Assembly (NCBI RefSeq): GCF_000372725.1
Contig: NW_005200063.1
Location: forward strand, 34,312-98,311
Length of the DNA: 64,000 bases
Origin: Emiliania huxleyi CCMP1516
Taxonomy: Eukaryota > Haptophyta > Isochrysidales > Noelaerhabdaceae
Direction: 5' to 3'
Part shown: piece by piece, positions 29,440 to 40,327 of the stretch
How the letters are laid out: each line of letters begins with the position of its first letter
Position numbering within the stretch: position 1 is the first letter of the stretch
Made by a program: the position numbers and the translations under genes
The notes under the pieces: model-generated
Databases searched by the model: none
What the model saw: the letters and a program-made list of their open reading frames with translations, nothing else
What the model was told of the DNA's origin: nothing

Positions 29440-30290
29440 GAGGCGCGGCGCGGAGCCGGAGAGAGAGAAGGCGCGGGCGCTGGGGCGCAGGCCGGAGGCG
29501 GCTCGGGCGCGAGGGCGCCGGCCGGAGAGAGAGAAGGCGCGGGCGCTGGGGCGCAGGCCGGAGGCGGCGCGGGCACGAGGGCGCAGGCCGTGGTCGCCCT
29601 TGACGGAGGCGAGGCGCGGCGCTGAGCCGAAGGTGTGGACCCCTTTGCCCCATGTCTGCGCTGGGGTGGCCCTGGATCTCACCGGAGATACCATCATGGA
29701 ATTGGCAGCCCCATGCGGCGCGCCCTTGTCTCGGGCGAGGAGCGGCTCCGTGGACCACAGAGGGGCAGAGCCGAAGGTGCGGACCCCTTTGCCCCATGAC
29801 TGTGCTGGGGTGGCCCTCGGCATGGAATTGGCAGCCCCATGTGGCGCTCGCAGATCTGCACGCAACGAGAAGCGGAAAATGGAGGCCTCGACCTGGTCGA
29901 GCACGATCCACGAAGAGGTGCCAGCGCGTGAACAATGTGAAGCGCCGGCGGTGCGAGGCGAGCCATCACGCTCGAAGACGAAGGCGAGACTCGAGTCCTC
30001 GACGGTAGCGACGGCGACGCCCTCGACGGTACAGCCGATGGTGATGGCGCCGGCGGCAGAGGCGCTGGCCGATCGCTCGGCTACGGCGGAGGTGGTAGAG
30101 CACGTCCGCTCGCAGTCGAGGCCGGCGCAGGCGTCTCGCGCGCTGGCCCGAAGGGAGCCGGCCGCGCGAGGCGAGGCAGCGCACTTGACGGCGATGCCTT
30201 GCTCGACGGTACGGCCGACGGCGATGGCGCTGGCGGCAGAGGCGCTGGCCGATCGCTCGGCTACGGCGGAGGCAGCGGCAGGGCGCGTCC
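29440..30290. repeat. Three nested tandem repeats
   Basis: Block A (about 64 bp, gagagagaaggcgcgggcgc...) occurs twice at 29458-29586. Block B (gtggacccctttgccccatg... then atggaattggcagccccatg) occurs at about 29634-29717 and 29777-29842. Block C (about 68 bp, containing gctggccgatcgctcggcta) occurs at about 30029-30095 and 30217-30283. Frames are open through them on both strands, so coding status cannot be judged. No domain is visible. Confidence 0.7.
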
Positions 30291-30359
30291 GGTCGTAGTC
30301 GAGGGCGGTTAGGGAAAAAAAACTTCGCCTGGAGCTCTCCGCGAGCTTCGCTTGCCTCC

Positions 30360-31214
30360 ATGCTGCTGCGCTTGGCTGTTGCTGCCGCGCTGTTCGTCAG
30401 CGCAGAGGGCCTGCTCGGCTCGGTGGCGCGGGCGACGGCGCCCGCCGCCGCGTGCTCGCGCGCCGACCTCGCGATGCGCGTCTTCGACTGGAAGACGCGC
30501 GGCTCCGAGGCGCCCGCGCTCGAGGGGCTCGACCTGGGCTCGCTCTCAAAGTCGCCTGGCTCGGCGGTGAGGACCCGCCCCGGGGCCACCCCTCCCGAAG
30601 CGCCCGCGGCCGCGCCACCCGCCCTCCGCCCCCAGTCCGCCCTCCGGCCTGCGCCCTTGACCCGCGCTGCCGCCGCCCCCCGCAGCACCGCGCGGCGCGC
30701 AAGGGTCGCGGCATTTCGGCGGGGCAGGGCGCGACGTGCGGCTTCGGCACCCGTGGCCAAAAGTCGCGCAGCGGCCACTCCACCCGCCCCGGCTTTGAGG
30801 GCGGCCAGATCCCGCTCTACCGCCGGCGAGCCCCGCCGCCCCCTTGTCGCGCCCCTGCTGTGCCCAAAAGCCGAGCCCCGCTCCCCGCTCCGCCCTCGCA
30901 GTCTCCCCAAGTTCGTGGGCCGGCCCACCGGCCCCGGGCACACGAAGACCGAGTACGAGATCATCAAGGTCTCCGCCCTCAACCAGCTCGACGACGGCGC
31001 CGAGGTTGACTATGCGGCCCTGCTGGCGGCGCGTGCCGTCTCAAAGTCCAAGCGGAAGCTCAACAAGGTGGTGGGCGCCGCGGACAAGCTGACCGTCAAG
31101 AACCTGAAGGTTCGCGCGCACGCCTTCACCTCCTCCGCCCGCGCCGAGATCGAGGCGCTCGGCGGATCTTGCATCGAGCTCTCGCCCACGACTGGCGAGC
31201 CAGTGGCGGCGTGA
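30360..31214 (+). CDS. rpl15: Plastid-type ribosomal protein uL15, three exons
   Basis: ATG at 30360. The exons 30360-30566, 30686-30825 and 30902-31214 give 219 residues. Exon 1 encodes a hydrophobic start [20 protein letters not shown], then a transit-like stretch and [10 protein letters not shown]. Exon 2 has the uL15 core [20 protein letters not shown] and [20 protein letters not shown]. Exon 3 has [20 protein letters not shown], then the C-terminal alpha/beta domain [20 protein letters not shown]. Intron 1 is GTGAGG...CCGCAG. Intron 2 is GCGAGC...TCGCAG, a GC-AG intron that restores the frame exactly. The bacterial-type core with a bipartite leader suggests import into a secondary plastid. 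uL15 helps assemble the large subunit around 23S rRNA. Confidence 0.9.
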   Translation: MLLRLAVAAALFVSAEGLLGSVARATAPAAACSRADLAMRVFDWKTRGSEAPALEGLDLGSLSKSPGSAVRTRPGATPPEAPAAAPPALRPQSALRPAPLTRAAAAPRSTARRARVAAFRRGRARRAASAPVAKSRAAATPPAPALRAARSRSTAGEPRRPLVAPLLCPKAEPRSPLRPRSLPKFVGRPTGPGHTKTEYEIIKVSALNQLDDGAEVDYAALLAARAVSKSKRKLNKVVGAADKLTVKNLKVRAHAFTSSARAEIEALGGSCIELSPTTGEPVAA

Positions 31215-31745
31215 GACGGCTGCGTGAGACGTTCGGCTGCGTGAGACGTCGCCGCGAGGGAGGTGGTGCAGAGGGGCGAGGCGGCGTCAACTCGCGGCTG
31301 GATTGGCCTCTAACACACACTTTGAGAGAGGCTCCTTTGCCCTGCCCCGCTGCCGCGCGCCCTATAAGCCGTATCCGTATGTGCCTTGGACATTTCTGAT
31401 TTTTCACGATGTGCTGTGGTCGCCCACGTAACTTTACAATTTGCATCGAACACCACGCGTGACACGACATCAGGCGGGGCTGGGCGCTTGGGGGCTGGGG
31501 CGAAGAGAGATCCACACACACCTGTGACACCCCGTGTGTGACTGTGAGCTGCTCAGTGCTCAGCAGTGGGCCACTGGCAGTGCTCCCCCCTGTGCGCCCT
31601 GAGCTGTGCGACGTGCGAGGCCCGGCTCCGAGGCGTATACGTGTGAGCGCCGGCGCCCGCACGCCAGGCTCGCGGGTCAGACGAGATGCTCTTGCGTTAC
31701 TAGCTGTTCGGAGATCTCACAGTGGAGCGGGGCCGGCCGCCAGCG
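31215..31745. other. Convergent intergenic region
   Basis: Downstream of uL15 and of the minus-strand DHHC gene. It starts with a short direct repeat (gctgcgtgagac twice near 31220-31246). No gene is seen. Confidence 0.45.
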
Positions 31746-33537
31746 CTACGCGGCAGAAAGGAGGCTCGCAGTCCGCGGCTTGGCCGGGCACAGAAAGGCG
31801 ATGCAGTTGCGCGCGGCGCCTCGGTCGAATGGATTGACCAGCGCGCCGTTTGGGGATCGGAAGTGCGCGTAGCGGCGCCGGTTGAGCCGCTCGTTTGTGG
31901 TGAGGTTGGCGAGGGCGTTCCGCGTCCTGTGGAGCCAGAAGCGAGCGAGCAGAAGGCAGGCGGGCGCCGCCACCGCCAGCGCGAGCCACAGCAGCGTCGT
32001 CGGCCGCCCGTCGCCTCTGTCCGGCGCCGGGTGCGGAGAAGGTTCGAGGAGGGCGTCGGCGGAGAGCGCGGCGACGGCTGCCGCGTCGGCGAGGAGGAGG
32101 GAGATGAAGAGGTAGAAGGAGGCGCGATTCCGCGCGCCGACGCAGTTGTTGATCCACGGGCAGTGGTGGTCAAAGTCGCAGACGCAGCGGCCGCACGCGC
32201 GGCAGTGCTTCGCCCGCAGCGGCCTCGGCTGCGCGCAAGCGTGGCAGTGCCTCGCGACAGCACCGCCGAGCATCGCCGTCGCGGCGCTTGCGGCCACAGG
32301 GGAGGCGGCAGGCGGGGAGGCGGCAGGCGGCGTGGCGGGCGGAGAGGCGGCGGGCGGAGGCGCGGCGGGCAGGCAGCCGTGTGTCGTCGGGAGGTAGCCT
32401 GGGTCTGAGCACGAGGCGGTGGCGCCGGAGAGGGCGACGAGCAGCAGCAGGCCCGCCGGCAGAGCCAGCCTCCAGGCGGCGGTGAGGGGAGGGGCGGGGC
32501 CGTGCAGAGGGGCGGGGCCCGCCCCTGGTGCGGCAGCGGCGCGCAGGCCGCAGGCGTACAGCACGTGCGCTCCGCCGATGGCCGTGCACAGCAGGGCCGG
32601 CATCAGGCGGCGGCGGCCGCAGCGCGTGTTTGCCCTCTGCTCGGCGGCGGCCTCTGCGCCCCTGAGCCACGAAGCGAGCTCCTCGGCGCCTAGCGGGGCC
32701 GGAGGCGGGGCGGGAGGCGGGGCGGGAGGCGGTGAGACGGGAGGCGGTGAGAGGGCCGCCACCAGTGCCAGCGCCGCGCCGCGCCCCTCTGCAGGGGAGA
32801 GGAGAGGCAGTGGAGAGAGGCAGAGAGAGGCAGGAGAAGAGAGAGGGAGAGAGGAGGGAGGACGAGGGGGAGAGAGGCTGAGCGGCTGAGGCGCAAAAGG
32901 AGAGAGAGGCAGAGGAGGGAGAGAGGCAGAGGGGCGTGAGAGGCAGGCCTAGCGACGACGCCACCGCGGCGGCGGTGCGGCGGTCTGAGTCGACGTCGCG
33001 CGCGTCGAGCGCCGCGAAGCGCACCAGCAGCTGCGCCACCGCCAGCTGCTCCTCCTCGGGCGGCGGTGGAGGCAGGTGGAGGCAGCGGAGCTCCTCTGCG
33101 TCGAGCGGCGCGACGGAGCCGTCTGTGGCGACCCGGTGCGGGACGACGGCCGCCTCGCGAGGCGAGTTTCCCAGCGCCACGTGATGCAGCGCCGACCGGC
33201 CCGCGTCGTCGCGCGCTCCGCTGCTGCGCGAAACCAGAAGCAGCCGCGAGAGGAAGGCGAGGTCGCCGGTCCGCGCGGCGAGGTGGACCGGCAGGAGGCC
33301 CGACGGCGAAGGTGCGTCGAGGTCAAGCTTCGCGTGCCGCAGCAGCCGCAGCGCGGCCGCCTTGTCGCCCGGCTCCGCCTCGGCGAGGCTCAGGTGGTGA
33401 GCCGCGCCGAGCCCATGCTGGTCGCACAGCCGGTCGGGCGAGGCGGCAGTCTCGAGGAGCAGCCGCAGCGCGGGCAGCGCGCAGGTGCGGCACGCGAGGA
33501 GGAGAGGTGGCAGCGTGTCGCCGCTCTGATCGTCCAT
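31746..33537 (-). CDS. Ankyrin-repeat DHHC palmitoyltransferase, two exons
   Basis: Minus strand, ATG at 33537. Exon 1 (33537-32949) encodes ankyrin repeats: [40 protein letters not shown] and [17 protein letters not shown]. The intron (32948-32789) is GC-AG (GCCTGC...CTGCAG) and CT-rich. Exon 2 (32788-31746) has a Pro-rich linker, membrane segments and the cysteine-rich domain [19 protein letters not shown], then [17 protein letters not shown] with the catalytic DHHC. Two more membrane segments and an NxxTTNE-type TTxE motif ([12 protein letters not shown]) follow. The product is 543 residues. The ankyrin plus DHHC design matches AKR1/ZDHHC13/17-type protein S-acyltransferases of Golgi and plasma membrane. 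The ankyrins select substrates. Confidence 0.9.
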
Positions 33538-33624
33538 TTGAGGCTGTGGACGACCGGAGCCCCGGGGCGGCTGGCGCTGGGCTGACTCACAGCCCGCGCG
33601 TTCGAATTCTTTTACGTTTCAAGT

Positions 33625-33626
33625 AT

Positions 33627-33712
<86 letters not shown>
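33625..33712. repeat. (GA)n microsatellite
   Basis: An almost unbroken alternating ag/ga run of about 85 bases between the divergent DHHC gene and the membrane protein gene at 33885. Confidence 0.95.
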
Positions 33713-33713
<1 letters not shown>

Positions 33714-33884
33714 CCGAGGGCGGACTGCTGACGGGGTTTGCGATGATGAGCGATCCGAACGTGGCATTCGGGTGATCAGATCACCACCGCCGAAGAGCGC
33801 ACGTCCCCTCCTCTTAAATCGCGCGCAATTCTTTTACTTGCGCCTTCAAGCAAGCACCGGCAGCAGAGCCTCGACAGAGCCCCC

Positions 33885-34895
33885 ATGTTGACATGCGCTC
33901 TCCTCTCGGCACAGGCCCTTGTCCCAGTCCAATCCTACCAGCTGCGCACGCCCTTCTCGATGCCTTGCGCGTCGCACCTCCGACCGCCGCCGCGCACGTT
34001 GCAGTGCCGACCCGTCCTCATGCAGGGGCAGCGGCGAGAGCTCGAGGTCGTGGCGCAACCGCTGGCGGCGCTGCGCTTTGCTGCAGGCCGCTTTGGCCTC
34101 GCTCTCGTGGGTGCCTCACGCGTGCTGGATGGCGCGGTAAACCTCGTCGCGACATGCGCGGCGTGGCTGGTGCGCGTGGCGTTCACGGCTCTCCTCCTCC
34201 CCGTCCTCGCGACCGCCTGGCTGCTGCGCCACCTCGGCATGAGCTGCTGCAGCCGCGCCGCCACCAACGTGGCGGCGGGCGGCGGCCGGGCCGCCGCGGA
34301 GCAATGGATACCGAACTCGACGTGCGTCGGCGCACGTGGTCTTGCCGCGCCGCGGCCGTCGCACGTCGAGTTTGAGGAGGGGCAGCGGCTGGCGCACGCG
34401 CAGATGCTGCAGCGCTCCCGCGGCCGGCCCGGCAGCGCGCCGCCGGCCGGCGAAGCAAAGCGCAAGTACCTCCTTCTCGAGCGGCGGGCGGACGGGCACG
34501 TGGCGCCGGCAGCCACACCGGCAGCCACACAGGTTACCACACAGGCTGCCACACCGGCAGCGACAGCGGCGCCGACGCCGGCTGCGGCGGTGGTGGCGTC
34601 CACGGAGGGCGGCCCGGCCGTGCCCGCGAGGCAGCTGGCGCCAAACTCGCCGCCCAGCCTCGCCTCCCAGGCCCGGGCGGACGGGGCGGCCCGGCGAGCC
34701 TCGTGGATGCCGCACCGGCCACACGGAGCTGAGGCTGCGGCCGCAACTGGCGGCCCGGCGGTGTCGGCGGCGCCGGCGCGACCCTCGCCCACCGCTGCCA
34801 GCGATGCGAAGGGCGGCGTGTCGGTGGCGGCCGAAGACGCGTCGGGTGCCAACAAGTGGCTGCCGCCGAGCTTCCGAGAGGCGGCCCGAAAGTAG
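33885..34895 (+). CDS. Hypothetical membrane protein with possible plastid leader
   Basis: A single frame of 336 residues from ATG 33885. The N-terminus MLTCALLSAQALVPVQSYQL is signal-like. Residues ~95-120 (VRVAFTALLLPVLATAWLLR) form one clear membrane segment followed by GMSCCSRA. From ~200 on it is low complexity, with PAATPAATQVTTQAATPAAT-like repeats and Ala/Pro/Ser. The C-terminus GANKWLPPSFREAARK is less biased and may be a conserved tail. I recognise no family. The signal plus downstream transit-like region would fit plastid or endomembrane targeting. Confidence 0.5.
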   Translation: MLTCALLSAQALVPVQSYQLRTPFSMPCASHLRPPPRTLQCRPVLMQGQRRELEVVAQPLAALRFAAGRFGLALVGASRVLDGAVNLVATCAAWLVRVAFTALLLPVLATAWLLRHLGMSCCSRAATNVAAGGGRAAAEQWIPNSTCVGARGLAAPRPSHVEFEEGQRLAHAQMLQRSRGRPGSAPPAGEAKRKYLLLERRADGHVAPAATPAATQVTTQAATPAATAAPTPAAAVVASTEGGPAVPARQLAPNSPPSLASQARADGAARRASWMPHRPHGAEAAAATGGPAVSAAPARPSPTAASDAKGGVSVAAEDASGANKWLPPSFREAARK

Positions 34896-35344
34896 CAGCC
34901 TCCGCAGCCCCACCCGGCTTGAGGGGAGGTGCAGGCCTGGCCGGGCTCTCCGAGTGCGAAGAGCATGTGGGAGAGGGAGGAGGGCGGATATCGCCCTCCT
35001 CGGCGTTATCTGTTATTGCCCGCGGTAAGTCGCGAGGCAGCGCCGAGATCGATGGGTGGTGTAGCCAATGTGTGATCGATTCAACGCGTCCGGGCAGCAG
35101 TGTGTGGGGGCTAGAGCGTGCGCTGTGTGCCCGTGTGGATGGAAACAAACCCGGTTTCGGATTCCACTACAAGTGACTAGTCAAGTGAGAAGTGTGCGCG
35201 CGCCAGCGGTCCACACACTCCTCTGACACTCGTCGTCTTCTAAGCTAGAAAAAGATAAATTCTGCCGGCGACGGGCGACGGGGACGGCCGACGCGGCACG
35301 CGCCCGCCCCGGGGGGCGCCGTGACGCGCAACAACGCAGTGGGC
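34896..35344. other. Intergenic
   Basis: Between two plus-strand genes. Nothing recognisable. The frame of the ankyrin/U-box gene is open a little upstream of its ATG. Confidence 0.4.
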
Positions 35345-37608
35345 ATGACGCCGATCGCCACGGCTCCCAACGAGGTCGTCGCAGCTGCGGAGCGGGGCGA
35401 CGAGCAGGTGGTGCGGGAGTGGCTAAGTAACACCGGCGTGGCTGACCGCGGAGCCTGCGTTTTGAAGCTGCTGCTGGCGGCCGCCGCGGAAGGCCAGGAG
35501 CCACTGGCCGACCTGCTGCTGCAGCACTGCGACGACGTCAACAAGCCAGCAAATGACTTCGGCCAAACCGCGCTGCGTTTAGCAGCCACTGACGGGGACG
35601 GGCGGCTGGTCCGCAGGCTGCTGCAGCATGGCGCATTTCCAAATCACCGGGACGATGATGGCGATACCGCGCTCGTTGCCGCCGCCGAGGAGGGCCACGA
35701 GGAGGTCGTCAATGCACTGCTGCGGGGCAGGGCGGACCCTTGCGTCCAGTGCCGCGGCGGTGAGATCGCGCTGCAGCGCGCCGTGACCCATGGTCACACG
35801 GCCGTGGTGCGTGCTCTGCTGCTTTGTCATGATGACGCCAAGGCTTTTGTGCGCTCCGTCCCATGGGACTGCTCCGGCTGCACCTTGCTGACCAGCGCCG
35901 CGACCGGAGGACATGAGCGGACTGTTGACGAGCTGCTGGATTGCGGCGCTTCGATCGATGGCAGGGAGGAGAACGACCAGACCGCCCTGATGGTCGCCGC
36001 GCAGCACGGACACGGGCGCGTCGTGGAGCTTCTGCTTCGGCGCGGTGCCTGCGTCAACCTTGTCGATCTCGATGCCGACCTCCCGGAAGACCAGCCAGCG
36101 GAGTACGGTAACGGGTATGCAGCCCTCGCGCTCGCCGCCTACTACGGCCACCCTACCATCGTGAGCCGCCTGCTGCAGGCCGGCGCAGACATGAGCCTGC
36201 GAGGCCTGGACGGCAAGACCGCACTGCAGCTGGCGAGGGATAGGGGGAACGTTGCGTGCGTCGAGGCCATCCGGGCCCACCTCAGGGAGCTGTCAGAGGC
36301 GAGGGCAGCACACGACAAGGCGCTCGCCGAGAAGGCGCATGCCGAGAGGCAGGCGCGTGAGGAGGCGGAACAAAAGGAAGCCGACAGGATCCGGACATGG
36401 CTACGCGATGAGGAAGCGGTGCTGGCGTGGCTCGACGGCGGCGGGGAGATCGACGCGCCTGAAATCACCTTCGATGTGGGACGGGTGAAAGATGGGACGA
36501 TGCTGATGCTCGCCGCCGACGACGGCCAGGGGCGGGTGGTCGACATAATGCTGCAGCACGGCGCGGATGCGAACCGAGTGGCAAAGAACGGCAGTGGCCT
36601 CACGGCGCTCATGTTTGCCGCAGAGCAGGGCCACGCGGAGGTGGTTGAGCTGCTGCTGCGTCGCGGCGCGGACGTCAACTATCAAACGAGACGCTACCAA
36701 AGAACCGCGCTGATGATGGCTCGCCGGCATCTGGCCGTCGTGGACACGCTGCTAGCGGCCGGCGCGCAGCCCGACCTGCAGGACTGTGCTGGCGATACGG
36801 CACTGATGGCGGTCGTTAAGGATTGCCACCCGACTGATGATCCCGACAGCCAAAGAACTGATGCTTGCTCCTCGATCGTGCTGCGCCTGCTGCGGGCCGG
36901 GGCGGATCCAGAGATCCGGAGTGTGGACGGCGAGACCGCGATAGAGCTTGCAAAGAAGCCGATGTATGAAGGATACGGCGATGAGTGCGTCCGCGTGATC
37001 GAGGAGCACATGGAGGCGGAGGCGGCACAACGAGGCGCCGCCCTTTTGGCCGAGATTGCAGCAGAGGAGGCTGCCGTGGTGAGTGCCAAGGTGAGCAAGC
37101 AGGCGAAGAAGGCCAACAAGAAGAGGAAGGGAAAGAAGACGCCCCCAGCGCCCCCCAATCATGGGAGTTCGTCCGCAGCGGCTGCCGACAACGTGGTGGT
37201 CGCGGGCGATGCCGTTGAGCCCGCGGGCGACGCCGCCGACGAAGCTGTCGGCGGCGACGCGGCGACGGCGGCGGCGCGCGACGCGGCGGCGCTGGACACT
37301 ACGCTGGGAGGCGAGTGTGAGGAGGCTAAGGAGGAGGGGGAGGAGGCGGAGGCGGAGGCGGAGGCGGCGGAGGAGGAGGCGCCCGACCACTTGCTTTGCC
37401 CCATCACGCAGGAGCTGATGGAGGACCCGGTGATCGCTGCGGACGGTCACACGTACGAGCGGTCGGCGATACAGCGTTGGCTGCAGAGGCGGCAGACGAG
37501 CCCCAAGGCGGCACGCCACTCGAGTCGGCCACGCTCTTCCCCAACCACCTCCTTCGCCGGCTCATTCTCGAGTGGCGCGAGGAGAGGCAGGCGGCAGCGC
37601 GGCCGTAA
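35345..37608 (+). CDS. Ankyrin-repeat protein with C-terminal U-box, interrupted by a 1-nt frameshift
   Basis: ATG 35345; MTPIATAPNEVVAAAERGDE starts the first ankyrin repeat directly. About ten ankyrin repeats follow (residues ~5-325 and ~390-560), for example TALMVAAQHGHGRVVELLLR and TALMFAAEQGHAEVVELLLR. A charged helix lies at ~325-385 and a Lys-rich, then Ala/Glu-rich linker at ~575-680. The U-box starts DHLLCPITQELMEDPVIAAD and continues HTYERSAIQRWLQRRQTSP. Right after TSPK (about 37510) the conserved end FPNHLLRRLILEWREERQ appears in another frame and stops at 37608. So one base is missing at cccaagg, by real mutation or assembly error. Without correction the frame runs on to 37852 with unrelated residues. 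It is probably an E3 ubiquitin ligase. Confidence 0.85.
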
Positions 37609-37990
37609 CTCTTCTCCCGCGGCGCCGCTATCCGTATCAGAACCAGAACTAGAAGAGATAAACGAGAATCGAGATATCAGTTATCACGCGCACGCGCCTA
37701 AAGTGGTTAAGTGCTGGTCCCTACACCCTAGAGGACCCCGTCTCGCGCTCTCGGCTGACGGCTCTGTCGCTCCCCCGTTTCCACTCTTATATGAGACCTT
37801 ACGTGCGGCTGGCTCAAGTACATACCGTGGGAGAGGTGTGGGTACGGTATGAAAAGATATTTTTAGGAAATACGAGTAATAACGCGGTCGCGAACTCTGA
37901 GCAACTGACGGAAGGTTCATTGACACCACGCACGCACACACACATCGACTGGGCGAGGACAGGGAACGCGCGCGAATCGGCGGCGCAAGC
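37609..37990. other. Convergent intergenic region
   Basis: Downstream of the U-box gene and of the minus-strand ankyrin gene. It is AT-richer than the surroundings around 37850-37900 (ggaaatacgagtaataacgc). No gene is seen. Confidence 0.4.
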
Positions 37991-38752
37991 TCAGCCCGCA
38001 AGTTGGTCCTCGGGCCCGCGCGGCAGGCTCGCGGCGAGGGTAGCGCGGTGCAGGAAGGCTGCGACCGCAGAGCCGTCCTGGAGCGCCTGGCGTCCTCCCG
38101 CCTTGGAGAAAGAGTCGCGGCCGAACCGGTCTCTCGCAAAGACGTCTGCCCCAGCCGCGACCAGCAGCCGGGCCGTCGCGTCGTCGCCAAACGTGGCGGC
38201 CAGATGCAGCAAGTTTTGTGCGTCCCTGTCGCTGGTCGTCACGTCGGCCCCAGCTTCGACCGCCGCCAGAACACGGTCGTACCATTCGCGCGTGCTCCGA
38301 TGGCTCGGGCCGGCTCGCAGCTCGGCGACGTGGAAAAAGGTTGGGAAGTCGGTGTGCGTGCCGCGTCGGAGAGGCCGCACTCCCTCCCTCCGAGCCTCGA
38401 GCAGCAGGTAGCGCGCCTCGAAGCTCGCGTTGCGGCTGCGCGCGTAGCGCAGGTGCGGCGATAGGCCCGCGAGCGCGGAGCGGGCCACAGTTGTGAGCTT
38501 GAGGCCACTGCAGAGCCGCCCCCAGAGCGCGCCCTGCGCCGCGACAAAGGCGCAGAGCCGCCTGCATGCCATCCTTAAACAGCCGAGCGACTCTGGATGC
38601 GTTAGGAGCTGCGGCAGCAGAAGGTCTGCGAGGAGCTCGTGGCCCTCCGACGAGAGCAGCAGCGTCAGAACGTCGCGTCCGCGCTTCGGCCGGTGCTGCG
38701 GCGGCGGCAGCAGGGTCGCGAGCCGCGCACTCGACCGAAGCGTGCGCGTCAT
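37991..38752 (-). CDS. F-box-like plus ankyrin protein
   Basis: Minus strand, ATG at 38752, 253 residues, one exon. Residues ~28-75 (VLTLLLSSEGHELLADLLLP then LGCLRMACRRLCAFVAAQGA and LWGRLC) resemble an F-box-type helical start in which the C-terminal part reads L..ac+.l...v....LW. Residues ~165-235 are two ankyrin repeats, YDRVLAAVEAGADVTTSDRD and NLLHLAATFGDDATARLLVA. Such proteins in protists often serve as SCF adaptors, with ankyrin repeats as the binding surface. The ankyrin call is confident; the F-box call is moderate. Confidence 0.7.
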   Translation of the reverse strand: MTRTLRSSARLATLLPPPQHRPKRGRDVLTLLLSSEGHELLADLLLPQLLTHPESLGCLRMACRRLCAFVAAQGALWGRLCSGLKLTTVARSALAGLSPHLRYARSRNASFEARYLLLEARREGVRPLRRGTHTDFPTFFHVAELRAGPSHRSTREWYDRVLAAVEAGADVTTSDRDAQNLLHLAATFGDDATARLLVAAGADVFARDRFGRDSFSKAGGRQALQDGSAVAAFLHRATLAASLPRGPEDQLAG

Positions 38753-38941
38753 GTATCGCCCCGCCCCCCCCCGCCAGGAGGCGAGACCTCGAAAGCTCGA
38801 GGATTGTCGGAGAGGTGCCGAACTTAGGCACGCACAACCGCCGCGATTTCTTCCCGACCCTGGCGCGCCTCGGGCCGACAGCCGACTCCTGGCCTAGGCC
38901 ACGGTGCACGCTCCGCCACCGTGCACGGTCGGTCCTCTCGC

Positions 38942-40212
38942 ATGGCGTCTCAGCAGCCGCCACCGGCCCTCGAGCCGATGCGCGTCTACCTCGATCGCTC
39001 GCGCGAGCTGCAGGCTGCCAAGCCGATCGTCGCGCACTACCTGCGCGTCTTTGCGATGAACATCGCGCTGCAGCTACGCTCGCGCCTCCGTCCGGCGGAC
39101 CTCGTGTACGTCTCCTCGCTGATGGACTCGCTCGAGCAGGAGCGCACGCAGCTCGAGGCGCAGCGCGCGGCGAAGCACCCGCAGGAGACGATCCGAGAGT
39201 TTGCCATCGACCTGTCCAACCGCGCACGCTCCGCCGACAAGCCAGAGGTGTCAATCCCGAACCCGAGCCAGCGCTGGACGATCGTGGACGCGCCAAAGGT
39301 GGCACAGGCATACCACGCCTCGGCCGTCGTGCTGGACTCGCTCCGCCAGTTTGCGCCGCTCGCTCCAGATCTCGCGCAGCGGCAGCAGAGCGCGCACAAG
39401 CGGTCGCAGCAGTGAGCTCAGCCCGCCCGCCCCGCCCCGCCGCAGCCCCGCATTCGCCCGCCCGCCGGCGAGACCGCGCCTCGCCGCCTCCCGACCGCCC
39501 GCGGCCCGCCCCACTCAGGCTCTCCTTGGCGCTCTCGCGCGCCCTCCGCTCCCCGCCCTGCGTGCCGGTCGACTGGAGGCCGCTCCCAGCCTCTCTCCTC
39601 GCGCCGCCCCTCCCCTCGCCGCCGCCCGCGCCATCCGCACCGGCCGCGCCGCCGAAGCCGCCGCCGCCCCCCTCCGCCCCGCCCACCGGGCCGCCGCCTC
39701 CCTACACCCCGGCCGCAGCCGCACCGCCGCCTCCGCCGCCCTACGCCCCGCCACCGCCAGCTGTGCCGCCGCCGCAGCCCTTCGCCGCTGCACCGCCTCC
39801 CGCATCGGCTCCGCCACCGCCGCCCTTCGCCGCCCCGCCGCCCTTCGCCGCCCCGCCGCCCTTCGCCGCCCCGCCGCCGGCTGCACCACCGCCGCCGGCC
39901 GCCGCAGCACCAGCACCAGCACCAGCGCCGCCTCCGCCTCCGCCCGTGCCTCCGCCAGCGGGTGCGGGCGGTGCCGGTGCCTCGCACGAGGCGGGAGACG
40001 AGGTGTACGAGGCGGGGGACGAGGTGTGGTACTACGAGCGCGGGGTGGGGTGGACTCCGTCCGGGGTCGCTGCCGTGCACCGCAACGACGTGACTCCGTA
40101 CTACACCATCTCGCACAAGGGAAGGGAGCGGGAGACGGAGGCACAGCACCACGCGGCCACCGCCACCCGCACCCGCACCCGCCCGGCCACACTCGCCCTC
40201 CGTCCCGGCTGA
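38942..40212 (+). CDS. VTA1/LIP5-like ESCRT-associated protein (3' end unresolved, near gap)
   Basis: ATG 38942. Exon 1 encodes LEPMRVYLDRSRELQAAKPI, VAHYLRVFAMNIALQLRSRL and a further helix pair up to AHKRSQQ, which fits the N-terminal two-MIT domain of VTA1/LIP5. It ends at a possible donor CAGCA|GTGAGC (39413). The next coding block (about 39520-40212, another frame) is extremely Pro-rich (APPPPPPYAPPPP-like), as in the VTA1 linker. It then has EAGDEVWYYERGVGWTPSGV and TPYYTISHKGRE, a short domain I do not recognise. VTA1 stimulates the Vps4 ATPase at ESCRT-III; its C-terminal dimerisation helix is not seen and may lie beyond the gap at 40328. The acceptor for exon 2 is uncertain. The N-terminal call is fairly secure. 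Confidence 0.65.
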
Positions 40213-40327
40213 GGTCACGGTCCCGCACGATCTAGTTGGAGGTGGGACGGGCCGCGGTCGAGGCGGCGCGGGTGTAGGTGTTGGGGCCGGGGAGGCTGGG
40301 GGAGGTGGTTGCAGCGGGCGGCGGGTT

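Larger units (their letters stand above)
25232..30359. other. Gene-poor, repeat-rich 5.1-kb region
   Basis: No confident gene. It contains the second copy of the 45-bp repeat (25821-25866), a duplicated GTCTTGTGAGCTTGTGTGTG block (26326 and 26472), (GA)n at 27252-27296, (CA)n at 27411-27436 and a possible zinc-ribbon remnant on the minus strand near 28400-28930. Tandemly repeated Arg/Ala-coding blocks occupy 29440-30290. The rest shows nothing I can support. Confidence 0.5.
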
